This document shows positions 17,504-25,413 of a stretch of 64,000 nucleotides of DNA, piece after piece. The translations under genes were made by a program, and so were the position numbers. Position 1 is the stretch's first letter; each line of letters begins with the position of its first letter. Below the pieces are notes generated by a model that was not told where the DNA came from, ran no database searches, and was given only the letters and a program-made list of their open reading frames with translations. Source of the DNA: Nitrosopumilus ureiphilus (GTDB taxonomy: Archaea; Thermoproteota; Nitrososphaeria; Nitrososphaerales; Nitrosopumilaceae); assembly GCF_013407185.1 (NCBI RefSeq), contig NZ_CP026995.1, positions 1,633,913 through 1,697,912 of the forward strand, given 5' to 3'.

Positions 17504-18106
17504 CTATATCTTTAGATTATATTCTTGAATTTCTTCTTCAGGCTTTCTTAGCAGTGTGTCTATCTGGTCCTTGTTTTCAATTCTATTCTCATTAATTTCT
17601 AGCCATAACTTTCCAATGTCTGTTAGAATGTAGTATTTTGGATGATATTTTCTTCCTGCAGAATTGAATCTTCTTATTCTAGAATTGTAACTTATGACGA
17701 TGTTTTTTTCATCTAATCTCTGCATAATCGCATAGATATTTTTTGTAGGTTTTTGGAAAAAAGTACTCAAAAACTGTAATGAGGACTTTTCTGTTCTTTC
17801 TAAAATGTAAATAATTGATTTCCCCAGTTTTCCAAGCTTTATCTCATCAATATGTTTTAGATCTCGTACCTGTTCTTTATTTATGATAATTTCAGGCAAA
17901 TCAATATTTTTTATGACTTGTTTATTAACAGAGAAATAATCGCTGTCTGTCATGAATCCTTTTATTTTCAATGAATGAGTAATTGTATCTATTCGACCAC
18001 TTTTTTTAGAAACGATTGAAAACAAACCACCAAGTTGTTTTTCATCAATATTTGGATATTTTTTTAAAATGGCAAGTACTATTTTTTCATTATTCCCTAA
18101 TTTCAT
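17504..18106 (-). CDS. Winged-helix DNA-binding protein of the TFB/ParB-like operon
   Basis: A 200-residue basic protein. Residues 85-145 read as a winged helix: helices around LGKSIIYILERTEKSSLQFLSTFF, a recognition-type helix TKNIYAIMQRLDEKNIV, and a wing with RIRRFNSAG. The N-terminal 60 residues may form a second wHTH (LAILKKYPNIDEKQLGGLF). It is the third gene of an operon and overlaps the ParB-like gene by 17 bases. Its target is unknown; autoregulation or partner DNA binding is plausible. Confidence 0.6.
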   Translation of the reverse strand: MKLGNNEKIVLAILKKYPNIDEKQLGGLFSIVSKKSGRIDTITHSLKIKGFMTDSDYFSVNKQVIKNIDLPEIIINKEQVRDLKHIDEIKLGKLGKSIIYILERTEKSSLQFLSTFFQKPTKNIYAIMQRLDEKNIVISYNSRIRRFNSAGRKYHPKYYILTDIGKLWLEINENRIENKDQIDTLLRKPEEEIQEYNLKI

Positions 18107-19052
18107 TAAGAATTCCCTTTGTTAGGACTATGGTAACATCAAATTTTGCATTTTTTATCAAGCTGACAAGTTCTTCTTTTGGATAAAATTTTGAAGAGAA
18201 AACATCAACATCTGTACCTCTTTCAAATTTTTTCTTTATGATTACATTATTTTGTTCAATATGTTCATACACAGTATTGTTTTTTATATTGATGTCAAAT
18301 CTTAAACCACATCTACATGTTAGTGGGAATTCCTTTACTTTATTTTGAAGGGATCTTTTCTTGTATGTTTTTTTTTGTTTGGTTTCTGAAATTTTTTCAA
18401 TCTCTTCTAGAACTTCGTGTACACTTGGAATAGAAACAAGTGTTTCATCTGTAGGTCCATACATAATGTCTCTGAAGATCCAATCTACTACCAGTGTTTG
18501 TTTTTCAGGAGGTAAATCTGCAATACTTGCAAGATGATCAGGTGTGATTTGATTTAAAATAAATTGATATTTCTTTTTCGAATTCTCCAATATTTTATTA
18601 ATTACTGATTTTGTATCATCATGCAGAGATCTAATCTTCAATAAAGTTGAAACATATTTTTTGTTTACATTATATTCTTGGGCAACTTTGTCGGTGTTTG
18701 AGCCTGACTGTATTTCTTCGTAGAACATGTCTGAAAGTAAAAGGGGATTGGAATATCCTTCCTTATTCATTTGAAAAGATGCTATTCTCAAATCATGAAG
18801 GTCTTTGATATTTGTAAATAATTGACAGGTAATCCTTGTTTCCCCAGATTTCAGGGCAGCCTTGATACGCGAATGTCCATCTACGATGTAAAATTTTTTC
18901 TTAATCTGGGCAACTATTGGATATGGTACGGATTCAACCCCAGCATTTTTTATTGATTCTACAATAGAGTCAAAGTCACTTTGGTACATCAATCTAAAAT
19001 GCCATGGATTCTCCTGAATCTTTTTGATTTCTAGTCTCAACATAGATTTCAT
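18090..19052 (-). CDS. ParB-like DNA-binding protein
   Basis: A 320-residue protein with a ParB/sulfiredoxin N-terminal domain: IKKIQENPWHFR, then SDFDSIVESIKNAG, then YIVDGHSRIKAALKSG near residues 55-70, the ParB nucleotide-binding box. A helical HTH region follows (TDKVAQEYNVNKKYVSTLL, about 118-137). The C-terminal 90 residues are basic with a CRCG knuckle and may be a separate domain. ParB proteins are CTP switches that load on DNA for segregation, or transcription co-regulators. No ParA ATPase gene is adjacent. It overlaps the TFB-like gene by four bases. Confidence 0.7.
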   Translation of the reverse strand: MKSMLRLEIKKIQENPWHFRLMYQSDFDSIVESIKNAGVESVPYPIVAQIKKKFYIVDGHSRIKAALKSGETRITCQLFTNIKDLHDLRIASFQMNKEGYSNPLLLSDMFYEEIQSGSNTDKVAQEYNVNKKYVSTLLKIRSLHDDTKSVINKILENSKKKYQFILNQITPDHLASIADLPPEKQTLVVDWIFRDIMYGPTDETLVSIPSVHEVLEEIEKISETKQKKTYKKRSLQNKVKEFPLTCRCGLRFDINIKNNTVYEHIEQNNVIIKKKFERGTDVDVFSSKFYPKEELVSLIKNAKFDVTIVLTKGILNEIRE

Positions 19053-19714
19053 GCCAGAATCTCACGAATTTTTGGTCTCATAATACTTGTAGTGCTGCTA
19101 AGAATTGCTTCCTTTGCAGAAGAACTGGGATCTGTGTCAATACTTTGCAGCATTCTATATGAGCGAGTTCTGATGGTTTCAAAATACTCATTTCCAGCTT
19201 CATTGATTATAATGTGCTGAATTTTTGCCAAATATGCCTGATGGTAATGATATTTTGTAGGAGAAATAATGCGGAATTGTTCCTCATCAATCTTTTTTGA
19301 AATTTTATTTAATGATCGTAGTACTGCTTTTTCTGAGCGTCTTATTTTCTTGCCGGAGCTATTTTCTAATTCTAAAAATATATCTTCTAGAAGCCTGGGT
19401 ATTTCGTGGATTCTACAAGCATAGATTGTTGCAAAAAGTATTGCGTATTTTTTTGAAATGTTTTTTTTGCAAAGTTTAATTGATGTTTGTACTATTGTTT
19501 GGATAGCAAATTGTGGCAAGTTTAAATTTTTTGCCAGTCTTGCTGCAATTGCATAATGTTCTGAAAGTCCAAACATTCCAATACTGTGTGTATTTTTATC
19601 GTTTACACTAGCAACTTCACTATATCCTAAAACTTTTCCACAATCTTTGCAAACAAACTCTCCCTCAATATCGGCAACATGATGTTTACATGTAGTGATT
19701 GTTAGTGACAACAT
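19049..19714 (-). CDS. Divergent TFIIB-like protein
   Basis: A 221-residue protein. The N-terminal zinc ribbon has ligands Cys9, His12, Cys22 and Cys25 (CKHH, then CKDCGKVLGY). Cyclin-like helices follow, containing LSEHYAIAARLAKNLNLP and KKYAILFATIYACRIHEIPR. It is shorter than a normal TFB of about 300 residues, and the second cyclin repeat appears reduced. It might act as an alternative initiation factor or have lost that role. As first gene of the TFB-ParB-wHTH operon, its start codon lies inside a palindrome. Confidence 0.65.
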   Translation of the reverse strand: MLSLTITTCKHHVADIEGEFVCKDCGKVLGYSEVASVNDKNTHSIGMFGLSEHYAIAARLAKNLNLPQFAIQTIVQTSIKLCKKNISKKYAILFATIYACRIHEIPRLLEDIFLELENSSGKKIRRSEKAVLRSLNKISKKIDEEQFRIISPTKYHYHQAYLAKIQHIIINEAGNEYFETIRTRSYRMLQSIDTDPSSSAKEAILSSTTSIMRPKIREILA

Positions 19715-19728
19715 TAGGATAACCTAAT
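19713..19728 (-). promoter_or_regulatory. Palindrome over the start of the TFB/ParB-like operon
   Basis: ATTAGG (19713-19718) and CCTAAT (19723-19728) form an inverted repeat with a four-base centre. It covers the ATG of the TFB-like gene at 19714. An AT-rich TATA-like stretch lies about 25 bases upstream (near 19734-19743). The palindrome would cover the predicted start site of a leaderless message, an ideal place for repression by one of the operon's own DNA-binding proteins. Confidence 0.4.
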
Positions 19729-19988
19729 GAGGATTAATTTAAAACAAGTGTGAATTCTAGAATGTTATTTTCATTTCTTAGCTTATGATTTGATTCTATG
19801 TTTATCAAACATCAAAATGTAATTTTTTTTAATTATTTGTTCTATGACAAAAATTCACTAAAACGTGATTTTTTAATTTAACTAATCATTTATCTGTCTT
19901 GGATATTGTTTTAGAGTTTTAGAATATTCTTTAGTAATGTAAAATTAAAATCACCGACATATATTATAGCAAAAAACTTTGATTTATG

Positions 19989-20116
19989 TTATTGAAAGAA
20001 TATACCAGTCTTCATAAACCGAATCATTTTTCATTGAGAGATTTATTGAAAGCACTTCCCAACCAGTCAGTATTCAATAATTTTTAGTGATGAAAAATGA
20101 TTCGTTCTTTCAATAA
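19989..20116. repeat. Nested inverted repeats in a long intergenic region
   Basis: The outer pair is TTATTGAAAGAA (19989-20000) and TTCTTTCAATAA (20105-20116). The inner pair is CGAATCATTTTTCAT (20020-20034) and its exact complement (20090-20104), 15 bp without mismatch. The right arms are contiguous, while the left arms are 19 bases apart. The loop repeats TTATTGAAAG (from 20044) and ACCAGTC (20004-20010 and 20062-20068). The 557-base gap 19715-20271 is otherwise empty except for a small open frame at 20097. It could be a folded RNA or a remnant of a small element. Confidence 0.6.
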
Positions 20117-20264
20117 AACAATCACCATCATTGCGGATAAACTAACGATTAAAGCAGAAAAAGATCATTATTGGGATAACCATACCCAACAATTTGTCAA
20201 GAATATAGTAATTTCAAATTTTTCACTAAAAATGAAGAATTGTTTTATGGTATTAATAATGTGA
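20097..20264 (+). CDS. Hypothetical 55-residue protein (doubtful)
   Basis: An open frame with ATG at 20097, inside the right arm of the inverted repeat, ending seven bases before the TTG of the winged-helix gene at 20272. The sequence includes KAEKDHYWDNHTQQFVKN and no recognised motif. Its position just before a regulator gene supports a real short leader gene. Its overlap with the inverted repeat argues against. Confidence 0.25.
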   Translation: MIRSFNKTITIIADKLTIKAEKDHYWDNHTQQFVKNIVISNFSLKMKNCFMVLIM

Positions 20265-20271
20265 AAAGAAA

Positions 20272-20601
20272 TTGAAACAACTAACCCCAAGTCAAACAAA
20301 AAAATACGATATAAATCAGAAAATTATTCATGAATTGACTAACTTGGAATCAAGAATAGTGTTGTTTTCGATAATAAAAGAGTCCAAAGATACTGCAGAT
20401 ATATCCATGACAACTAAAATTCCACTAAGCACAGTATACCAAAAATTACAGAATCTTGAAGAATTATCCTTGGTTTATGTTGAAAAAATGAATGAAAATG
20501 TCTCCAGAAACACAAAATATTACAAAAGTAGGATTATGGGAATAGACATATCAATTTCAAAACAAGAGCCCAAATTAATTTTAATCAAAAATAAGAATTA
20601 A
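20272..20601 (+). CDS. Winged-helix transcriptional regulator
   Basis: A 109-residue single-domain wHTH protein with a TTG start. Helix 2-turn-helix 3 reads TADISMTTKIPLSTVYQKLQNL, followed by a wing ending near KYYKSRIMGIDI. It resembles the protein at 56641-56982, which has IPISTVYRRLQTL at the same position, so the two are paralogues in a family expanded in ammonia-oxidising archaea. Its target is unknown. It is isolated, without obvious operon partners. Confidence 0.65.
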   Translation: MKQLTPSQTKKYDINQKIIHELTNLESRIVLFSIIKESKDTADISMTTKIPLSTVYQKLQNLEELSLVYVEKMNENVSRNTKYYKSRIMGIDISISKQEPKLILIKNKN

Positions 20602-20624
20602 TGTTGAATGGTTTATAATTTAGT

Positions 20625-20735
20625 CTAAATATTACAATCATTACACATAGGACATTGTATTTTCTTTTTGAGAATGTTTACTGTAAAAACATGATTACAT
20701 GTACTACAAATGCGAACGGTAGCAATTAACACCAT
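20625..20735 (-). CDS. Very small zinc-ribbon protein
   Basis: A 36-residue frame from ATG at 20735. It has CSTCNH at residues 10-15 and CPMCND at 28-33, two CxxC knuckles spaced as in a minimal zinc ribbon. Basic residues (LKKKIQ) precede the second knuckle. It converges with the winged-helix gene that ends at 20601. A structural zinc and nucleic-acid contact are plausible; nothing more can be said. The rest of 20736-20899 is AT-rich and shows nothing I can name. Confidence 0.5.
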   Translation of the reverse strand: MVLIATVRICSTCNHVFTVNILKKKIQCPMCNDCNI

Positions 20736-20899
20736 ACCGTGATATAAGGAAACATTATTTATTAAACATGTATTTGAAAACAATAATTAAAAACATGATA
20801 TTATTTTCTCAGATTTGCGCTTGTTCTAAGTGCAGTATTGTGACAGGTACACAATAGTTCTTTGATTTCAATCACCCAAAAAATGAAAAAAATATTCAG

Positions 20900-21202
20900 T
20901 TATTTTGACAGAACTGAAAGAAGTGGCATTGCACCCCATTGATACAAGTGACTAGTCAATACTTTTGAACAAGCATCATCGTATTTTTTGAAAAACTCTT
21001 TTGCTTCGGCTTCTGTTGCCTCAAATACTGCCATGGATGATTGCTCATTATCAAATGGTCCTGACCACATTATCTTACCCTGTGATTGCCATTCATCAAT
21101 TAGAGTAGATATTTGTGATGCAACATGTTCTAAATCTTGTGGATTGATTTTTTCTTTAATGTTAGTTACCAATACCCAAGGTTTTGCTTCTTGTTGACTC
21201 AT
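20900..21202 (-). CDS. Small conserved protein, possible alpha/beta-barrel (YCII/DUF3303-like)
   Basis: A 100-residue protein without signal or membrane segment. Its order is strand (KPWVLVTNIK), helix (PQDLEHVASQISTLIDEW), strand (KIMWSGPFD), strand (SSMAVFEAT) and helix (EAKEFFKKYDDACSKV). This resembles dimeric alpha/beta-barrel folds such as YCII-like or DUF3303 proteins. No catalytic residue is evident. It stands alone between two poorly coding regions. The fold is a guess from pattern. Confidence 0.55.
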   Translation of the reverse strand: MSQQEAKPWVLVTNIKEKINPQDLEHVASQISTLIDEWQSQGKIMWSGPFDNEQSSMAVFEATEAEAKEFFKKYDDACSKVLTSHLYQWGAMPLLSVLSK

Positions 21203-22049
21203 AATGTGATTTGTATAATTTTGGTATTAAACATAATGATGAATACATGATTTTATTATAATTATGTAATACAATAAAAAAGAGAAGAATCCCTTAATCA
21301 TGATTTAGCATCTTGAAATAATATCATAAAATCTCAGACATCTATAATAATTTAAAAAAGCCAAATCATAATGGTCTTGCATGCTTGGTCTATCATTTCC
21401 TTTACAAATCATTGCAGACCAAGAGTCATTGGAAAAATTGGAAGACACGATAGTAATTCATCCTAACCGATCATGGGAGTGTTTCTATTGGCATTAAGGT
21501 CAGCAAGCCAGTTTTCCAGTGCTCTTCTTTTTTGTGAATAAAAATCAAAGAAGAACTAGTGTTTAGAACTGTTGGAATTATGCATACCACATATCTCAGT
21601 GCAATATAAATTACAAATTGAACTAGCTCAAAAGTTATAGAGTTTTGTCATTTAGAGAATGAACATGTAAGTGAAAGCATCATTGACCTCAATTGTAACT
21701 ACGCCAATAGAACCTTCCAGACTATGAAAAGCATAATGAGGTCAATGACTTGTTAGCTTAGACTAATTACTTGCATTTAAGCGTAATTGGCATTACATTA
21801 TGTTATTTTAAGAACTTGGAATAATGTTCTTTGGAGGTTCTCCCATACGAAATCGTCTCCAATCCTACTGTGAACCTCTTTGGATAACCATATGTTATTG
21901 GATTTACAGTCAAAAAGACATTTTTTTAATAACTAGTGAAAATTCTATTTTATTCCTCAATAGTTTTCCACATAATCCTGAATCAGTTTCTTGAAACAAT
22001 AACCCATAATCATTGGATTACATAAATAACAATCTTATAAAAAAATAAG
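21203..22049. other. Long intergenic region with inverted repeats, no convincing gene
   Basis: Frames longer than about 40 codons are lacking. Structure is present: TCATTGACCTCA (21680-21691) pairs perfectly with TGAGGTCAATGA (21737-21748); GAGGTTC (21834-21840) pairs with GAACCTC (21872-21878); CTTGGTCT (21384-21391) pairs with AGACCAAG (21416-21423). A 38-codon frame at 21381-21497 is not convincing. The region could hold one or more structured RNAs or the remains of a decayed gene. Confidence 0.4.
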
Positions 22050-22877
22050 TTGTTTGACCTCAGAATTCTATTTATTTTGTTGGTGTTTTTTTTACCGATA
22101 CCATCATCTTTTCCACAATCTGATCTTGATGTCTATGTAGATAATATGGTGCAACTTCTCAATGATGCAAAATATGAATATGCAAATGACAATGTAACTG
22201 AGGCCAAGAGATTAGCCATGGAGGCATATATCGACAATTATGAATACTTAGAAGATCCTATTGACGCTTATGATGAAGAATTAAAAGACGATATTGAAAT
22301 TACTTTACGTGAAGAATTACAACAAATGATGAGAAACAACGAATCCCCAGTAACTGTTAATCAATTAATTGATCAGATTCTAAAGAAACTGAAAACTGCC
22401 ACTAAAATCGTACCTGAATTATCTCCTCTTGAATTGGCAGATGGTGTTTCTATTCAACCTGTTTCTGAAACTCAAGATAATTCTTATAGTAAAGGTGGCG
22501 GTTGCCTGATTGCAACTGCGACATATGGTTCGGAATTAGCTCCACAAGTTCAACAACTCAGAGAAATACGTGATGGTAAATTACTCAATACAAAATCAGG
22601 AACTTTATTCATGAATACATTTAACGAGTTCTATTATTCATTTTCACCAATAATTGCTGATTATGAAAGAGAAAATCCCCTATTCCAAGAAGCAGTTAAG
22701 ACTTTCATTACTCCAATGATTTCAACATTATCAATTATGACATTGGTTGATAATGGTTCAGAAATTGAAGTTTTAGGACTGGGAATTTCTGTAATCACTC
22801 TCAACTTGGGAATGTATATTGCAGCACCCGCATTTGCAGGGTTTAAGATTTCAAAACATTTCAAATCAAGAGGATAA
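22050..22877 (+). CDS. Secreted CFI-box protein with C-terminal membrane segment
   Basis: A 275-residue protein with a TTG start and a hydrophobic signal peptide (residues 5-20). An acidic helical ectodomain follows. A CFI-box-like segment, GGCLIATATYGSELAPQ, comes next, in which the Cys follows a Gly cluster. The last 50 residues contain a hydrophobic segment, a Gly-rich turn and a basic tail (KISKHFKSRG). CFI-box regions are found near the C-termini of many thaumarchaeal surface proteins, and their function is unknown. The start is chosen because it gives a complete signal peptide. Confidence 0.65.
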   Translation: MFDLRILFILLVFFLPIPSSFPQSDLDVYVDNMVQLLNDAKYEYANDNVTEAKRLAMEAYIDNYEYLEDPIDAYDEELKDDIEITLREELQQMMRNNESPVTVNQLIDQILKKLKTATKIVPELSPLELADGVSIQPVSETQDNSYSKGGGCLIATATYGSELAPQVQQLREIRDGKLLNTKSGTLFMNTFNEFYYSFSPIIADYERENPLFQEAVKTFITPMISTLSIMTLVDNGSEIEVLGLGISVITLNLGMYIAAPAFAGFKISKHFKSRG

Positions 22878-23009
22878 GTAAATCAGGTCTTCAAAGGAAC
22901 TTTGTATTTCAGGTGAAGACTACCAATTTTGCTATTAAAAGGTCAAGAAAGCCACTTTCTAACTGTAAATCAAATAATTATTCCAAGCACCGCTAAGCAG
23001 TAAAAATTG

Positions 23010-23040
23010 CTTTGAGTGAACGAATTTCACTCACTCAAAG
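23010..23040. repeat. Perfect hairpin between secreted-protein genes
   Basis: CTTTGAGTGA (23010-23019) and TCACTCAAAG (23031-23040) form a 10-bp stem with an 11-base loop. It lies 133 bases after the stop of the CFI-box gene and about 90 bases before the next start. A short T-containing stretch follows (ATTTTGCTTCC). It could end transcription, mark an operator, or be part of a leader RNA. Confidence 0.5.
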
Positions 23041-23132
23041 ATTTTGCTTCCGCAGAAAACTCGATAATTCAACTAATTCCAAGTTGTTAAAAAGCATTCC
23101 TCAGCATTTATTTGAGATTTTTATTGAACAGT

Positions 23133-23807
23133 ATGAAAAAGCAAGCGATGAAGAGAAAAAGTGCTTTATTCTCAATATTAGTGGCATTGAGCTTTGCGAT
23201 ATTTTTGCCAGATATTCATGCAGAACCTTCAGTTGATATCACAATGGAAAAAACTACATACAGTTATTGTGAAAAATTATTCTACACAATTGAGGTTTCA
23301 GAGATCACAGGAGAGACTGCAATAATTCACATTAGAGATGAAACAGGTAAAGGGAGCAGTGCAATTCCGATTCCAATAACAAGTTTACAAACTCCAGTTC
23401 CATCATTGATTGCGTTTGAAAAAGAAATATTTCCATTAGGAAAATATTTCATAGATGTAGAATATTCCGGAGCACAGGTTACTACAGAATTTAATTTAAT
23501 TGATTCAAATTCAATATGTATTCCAGAGTTAATCAAACCCATAATGGCCAACTGGCTTTCTGGAAATATTTCAGATGGATTTCTCATGGATGCATTTGAA
23601 AAATATGTAGACAAGAAATTAGTAGATATTCCTATTGAGATTAATGAGAATAATGTTTACAATGTGACTATTCCAGAATGGGTAAAAAATGTAGGATACT
23701 GGTGGATTGAAGAAGCAATATCTGATGAAGACTTGGGCAATACTCTAAACTATTTAATTGATAAAAAAATCATCTCCTTTTCATCAGAAATTAGTGACGG
23801 AATATGA
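23133..23807 (+). CDS. Secreted protein with C-terminal 'PEWVKN' domain
   Basis: ATG 23133 is preferred over the upstream TTG 23112 because it places a short basic leader before a clean signal peptide ending near DIHA. The middle is a beta-sandwich-like domain with YSYCEKLFYTIEVSE. The last 55 residues contain IPEWVKNVGYWWIEEAISDED and then LNYLIDKKII, a motif seen in many secreted thaumarchaeal proteins and again in the cupredoxin at 57615-58139. The next gene overlaps the stop by four bases (ATGA). The role is unknown; the terminal motif may bind a surface partner. Confidence 0.6.
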   Translation: MKKQAMKRKSALFSILVALSFAIFLPDIHAEPSVDITMEKTTYSYCEKLFYTIEVSEITGETAIIHIRDETGKGSSAIPIPITSLQTPVPSLIAFEKEIFPLGKYFIDVEYSGAQVTTEFNLIDSNSICIPELIKPIMANWLSGNISDGFLMDAFEKYVDKKLVDIPIEINENNVYNVTIPEWVKNVGYWWIEEAISDEDLGNTLNYLIDKKIISFSSEISDGI

Positions 23808-24319
23808 ACAAACATTCAATCATCACAGGAATTGCAATAATTGTAATTGTGATTCCTTTTGCTGTTTCAGGATTAAACATTATTGGAGCACAGACGTTAG
23901 AATATAGATGGAGTAGTCCTGGAGAATTTAGTTTCTTTACGATGTCCAATCATGGAGAGGTGGAATTTTGCAATACAATACCATTCTGGACTAGTTTTCA
24001 AAAATTTGAGGCGATAACATTCTATGATTCAAAGCACATTGGCTCATTTGCAGTGAATCCATTAACAATCAATCCATTGTCATCGCAAGTACAAGAAGGT
24101 ATTTTTTCATCAGAAGAGATTGCAGCCACTCAGCATATCTTCATGACATTGGATTTTGAGTTTGATGGGGGCGACATTAGACTTGATCCTAATAAGTTCA
24201 CAGTTCTAATACAAACAGATACGCCCATTATAGGAATAATTCCCTATTCAACTACAACTCAAATTTCTGGATTTGATTTTGATAAGATAATGAATGCAGA
24301 AAATTTGTCTTGTGATTAA
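23804..24319 (+). CDS. Hypothetical exported or membrane-anchored protein
   Basis: A 171-residue protein with an N-terminal hydrophobic segment ([18 protein letters not shown]) acting as signal or anchor. A beta-rich, Phe/Thr-rich domain follows with one early Cys (EFCNTIPFW) and a Cys-Asp C-terminus. The four-base overlap with the preceding gene makes co-translation likely, so the pair may act together at the cell surface. It meets the repeat-protein gene tail-to-tail with a four-base overlap. No family is recognised. Confidence 0.55.
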   Translation: MNKHSIITGIAIIVIVIPFAVSGLNIIGAQTLEYRWSSPGEFSFFTMSNHGEVEFCNTIPFWTSFQKFEAITFYDSKHIGSFAVNPLTINPLSSQVQEGIFSSEEIAATQHIFMTLDFEFDGGDIRLDPNKFTVLIQTDTPIIGIIPYSTTTQISGFDFDKIMNAENLSCD

Positions 24320-25299
24320 TCGTTACTTTTACTTGCTTTAGAGATAAGTGCCAAAATTAATCCGATAGTACCTGCAATAATAAATGCTGCAATTACTGAA
24401 ATCACCATTTGTTTACCTACTCCTTGTGTAGATGTTTCAGATGGTTTTGGAGTTGAATCAAGAACACATGCTCCGTCTTTGAGAATAGTTCCAGGTCCAC
24501 ATCTTTCATCAAGAACACATGCTCCGTCTTTGAGAATAGTTCCAGGTCCACACTGAGTTTTAGGTATGAGGTCTGCTGCTGCTTTGTCTGCTGCTGCTTT
24601 GTCTGCTGCTGCTTTGTCTGCTGCTGCTTTGTCTGCTGCTGCTTTGTCTGCTGCTGCTTTGTCTGCTGCTGCTTTGTCTGCTGCTGCTTTGTCTGCTGCT
24701 GCTTTGTCTGCTGCTGCTTTGTCTGCTGCTGCTTTGTCTGCTGCTGCTTTGTCTGCTGCTGCTTTGTCTGCTGCTGCTTTGTCTGCTGCTGCTTTGTCTG
24801 CTGCTTCGTTTGGATCCGCAGTTGAAATTAATATAGACTCACCAAAAGATGAACCGATGATTTCTATTTCTTCAGTCCCGGTTGGTAAATCAATACTAAG
24901 TGTTCTACTTTGAGTAGTAGTTTCAGTTTCAGTAAAGGTACCCTCATCCTGATCAACTAAAACAAAGAAATCTTCATCTAGTCCATCAAACGTCGAATCA
25001 AAAAATGAGCGCTCAAAAGTAATATCAAGTACACCTGTAGAAGCAGGAACATCAACAGAGATGATTAATGAAGTAAAAGCCACATCAGCCTCAATGCTGT
25101 TTAGAGTCATCCCAGTTGCAGTATAATCAACATCATACGAAGTTCCTTCAACATCAACAGAGATTGTTTCAGCATATACCAATGCAGTAGCAATTATTGT
25201 AAATAGAATTAGTCCAAGTGAGATTTTCAATAAAGAATTAACATTAGGAAAATGCTTTAGTCTGTCAGATTGCAATTTATCCATATTCATACTTTGCAT
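24316..25299 (-). CDS. Membrane protein with DKAAA repeat rod and duplicated Cys motif
   Basis: A 327-residue protein. An N-terminal hydrophobic segment ([16 protein letters not shown]) is a signal or anchor. A beta domain to about residue 165 follows, then a rod of 15 identical AAADK-type units, then two copies of a [15 protein letters not shown] module. It ends with a C-terminal membrane helix ([20 protein letters not shown]) and basic end. The rod should be a charged Ala-rich helix spanning the cell envelope. The gene converges on its neighbour with four bases of overlap. The function is unknown. Confidence 0.65.
   Translation of the reverse strand: MQSMNMDKLQSDRLKHFPNVNSLLKISLGLILFTIIATALVYAETISVDVEGTSYDVDYTATGMTLNSIEADVAFTSLIISVDVPASTGVLDITFERSFFDSTFDGLDEDFFVLVDQDEGTFTETETTTQSRTLSIDLPTGTEEIEIIGSSFGESILISTADPNEAADKAAADKAAADKAAADKAAADKAAADKAAADKAAADKAAADKAAADKAAADKAAADKAAADKAAADKAAADKAAADLIPKTQCGPGTILKDGACVLDERCGPGTILKDGACVLDSTPKPSETSTQGVGKQMVISVIAAFIIAGTIGLILALISKASKSND
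24571..24795. repeat. 15 perfect copies of a 15-bp tandem repeat
   Basis: The unit GTCTGCTGCTGCTTT is repeated 15 times in tandem without a single mismatch, followed by a partial copy. It encodes the DKAAA rod of the membrane protein on the minus strand. Identity even at silent sites implies recent expansion by slippage or continuing homogenisation. Copy number is likely to vary among strains and may be misassembled from short reads. Confidence 0.95.
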
Positions 25300-25413
25300 T
25301 ACGATATTTTAACCTCTAGATAGACGTTAAAAATGAAGAGCCGACAATAAATCACGTAAAAGTCAACTTTTTTACTTATTTTTAAAGTTCAGGCAGAAAT
25401 TATACGAGAATTT

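Noticed and set aside
21381-21497. 38-codon open frame
   Set aside because: Short, no motif, no operon context; it coincides with an inverted repeat and may be chance.
24571-24795. Array resembling CRISPR repeats
   Set aside because: Units are 15 bp with no spacers and lie in frame within a gene.
24566-24913. Open frame on the plus strand reading AALSA repeats
   Set aside because: It is the antisense shadow of the DKAAA-coding repeat; the minus-strand frame has a signal, two end domains and a membrane helix.
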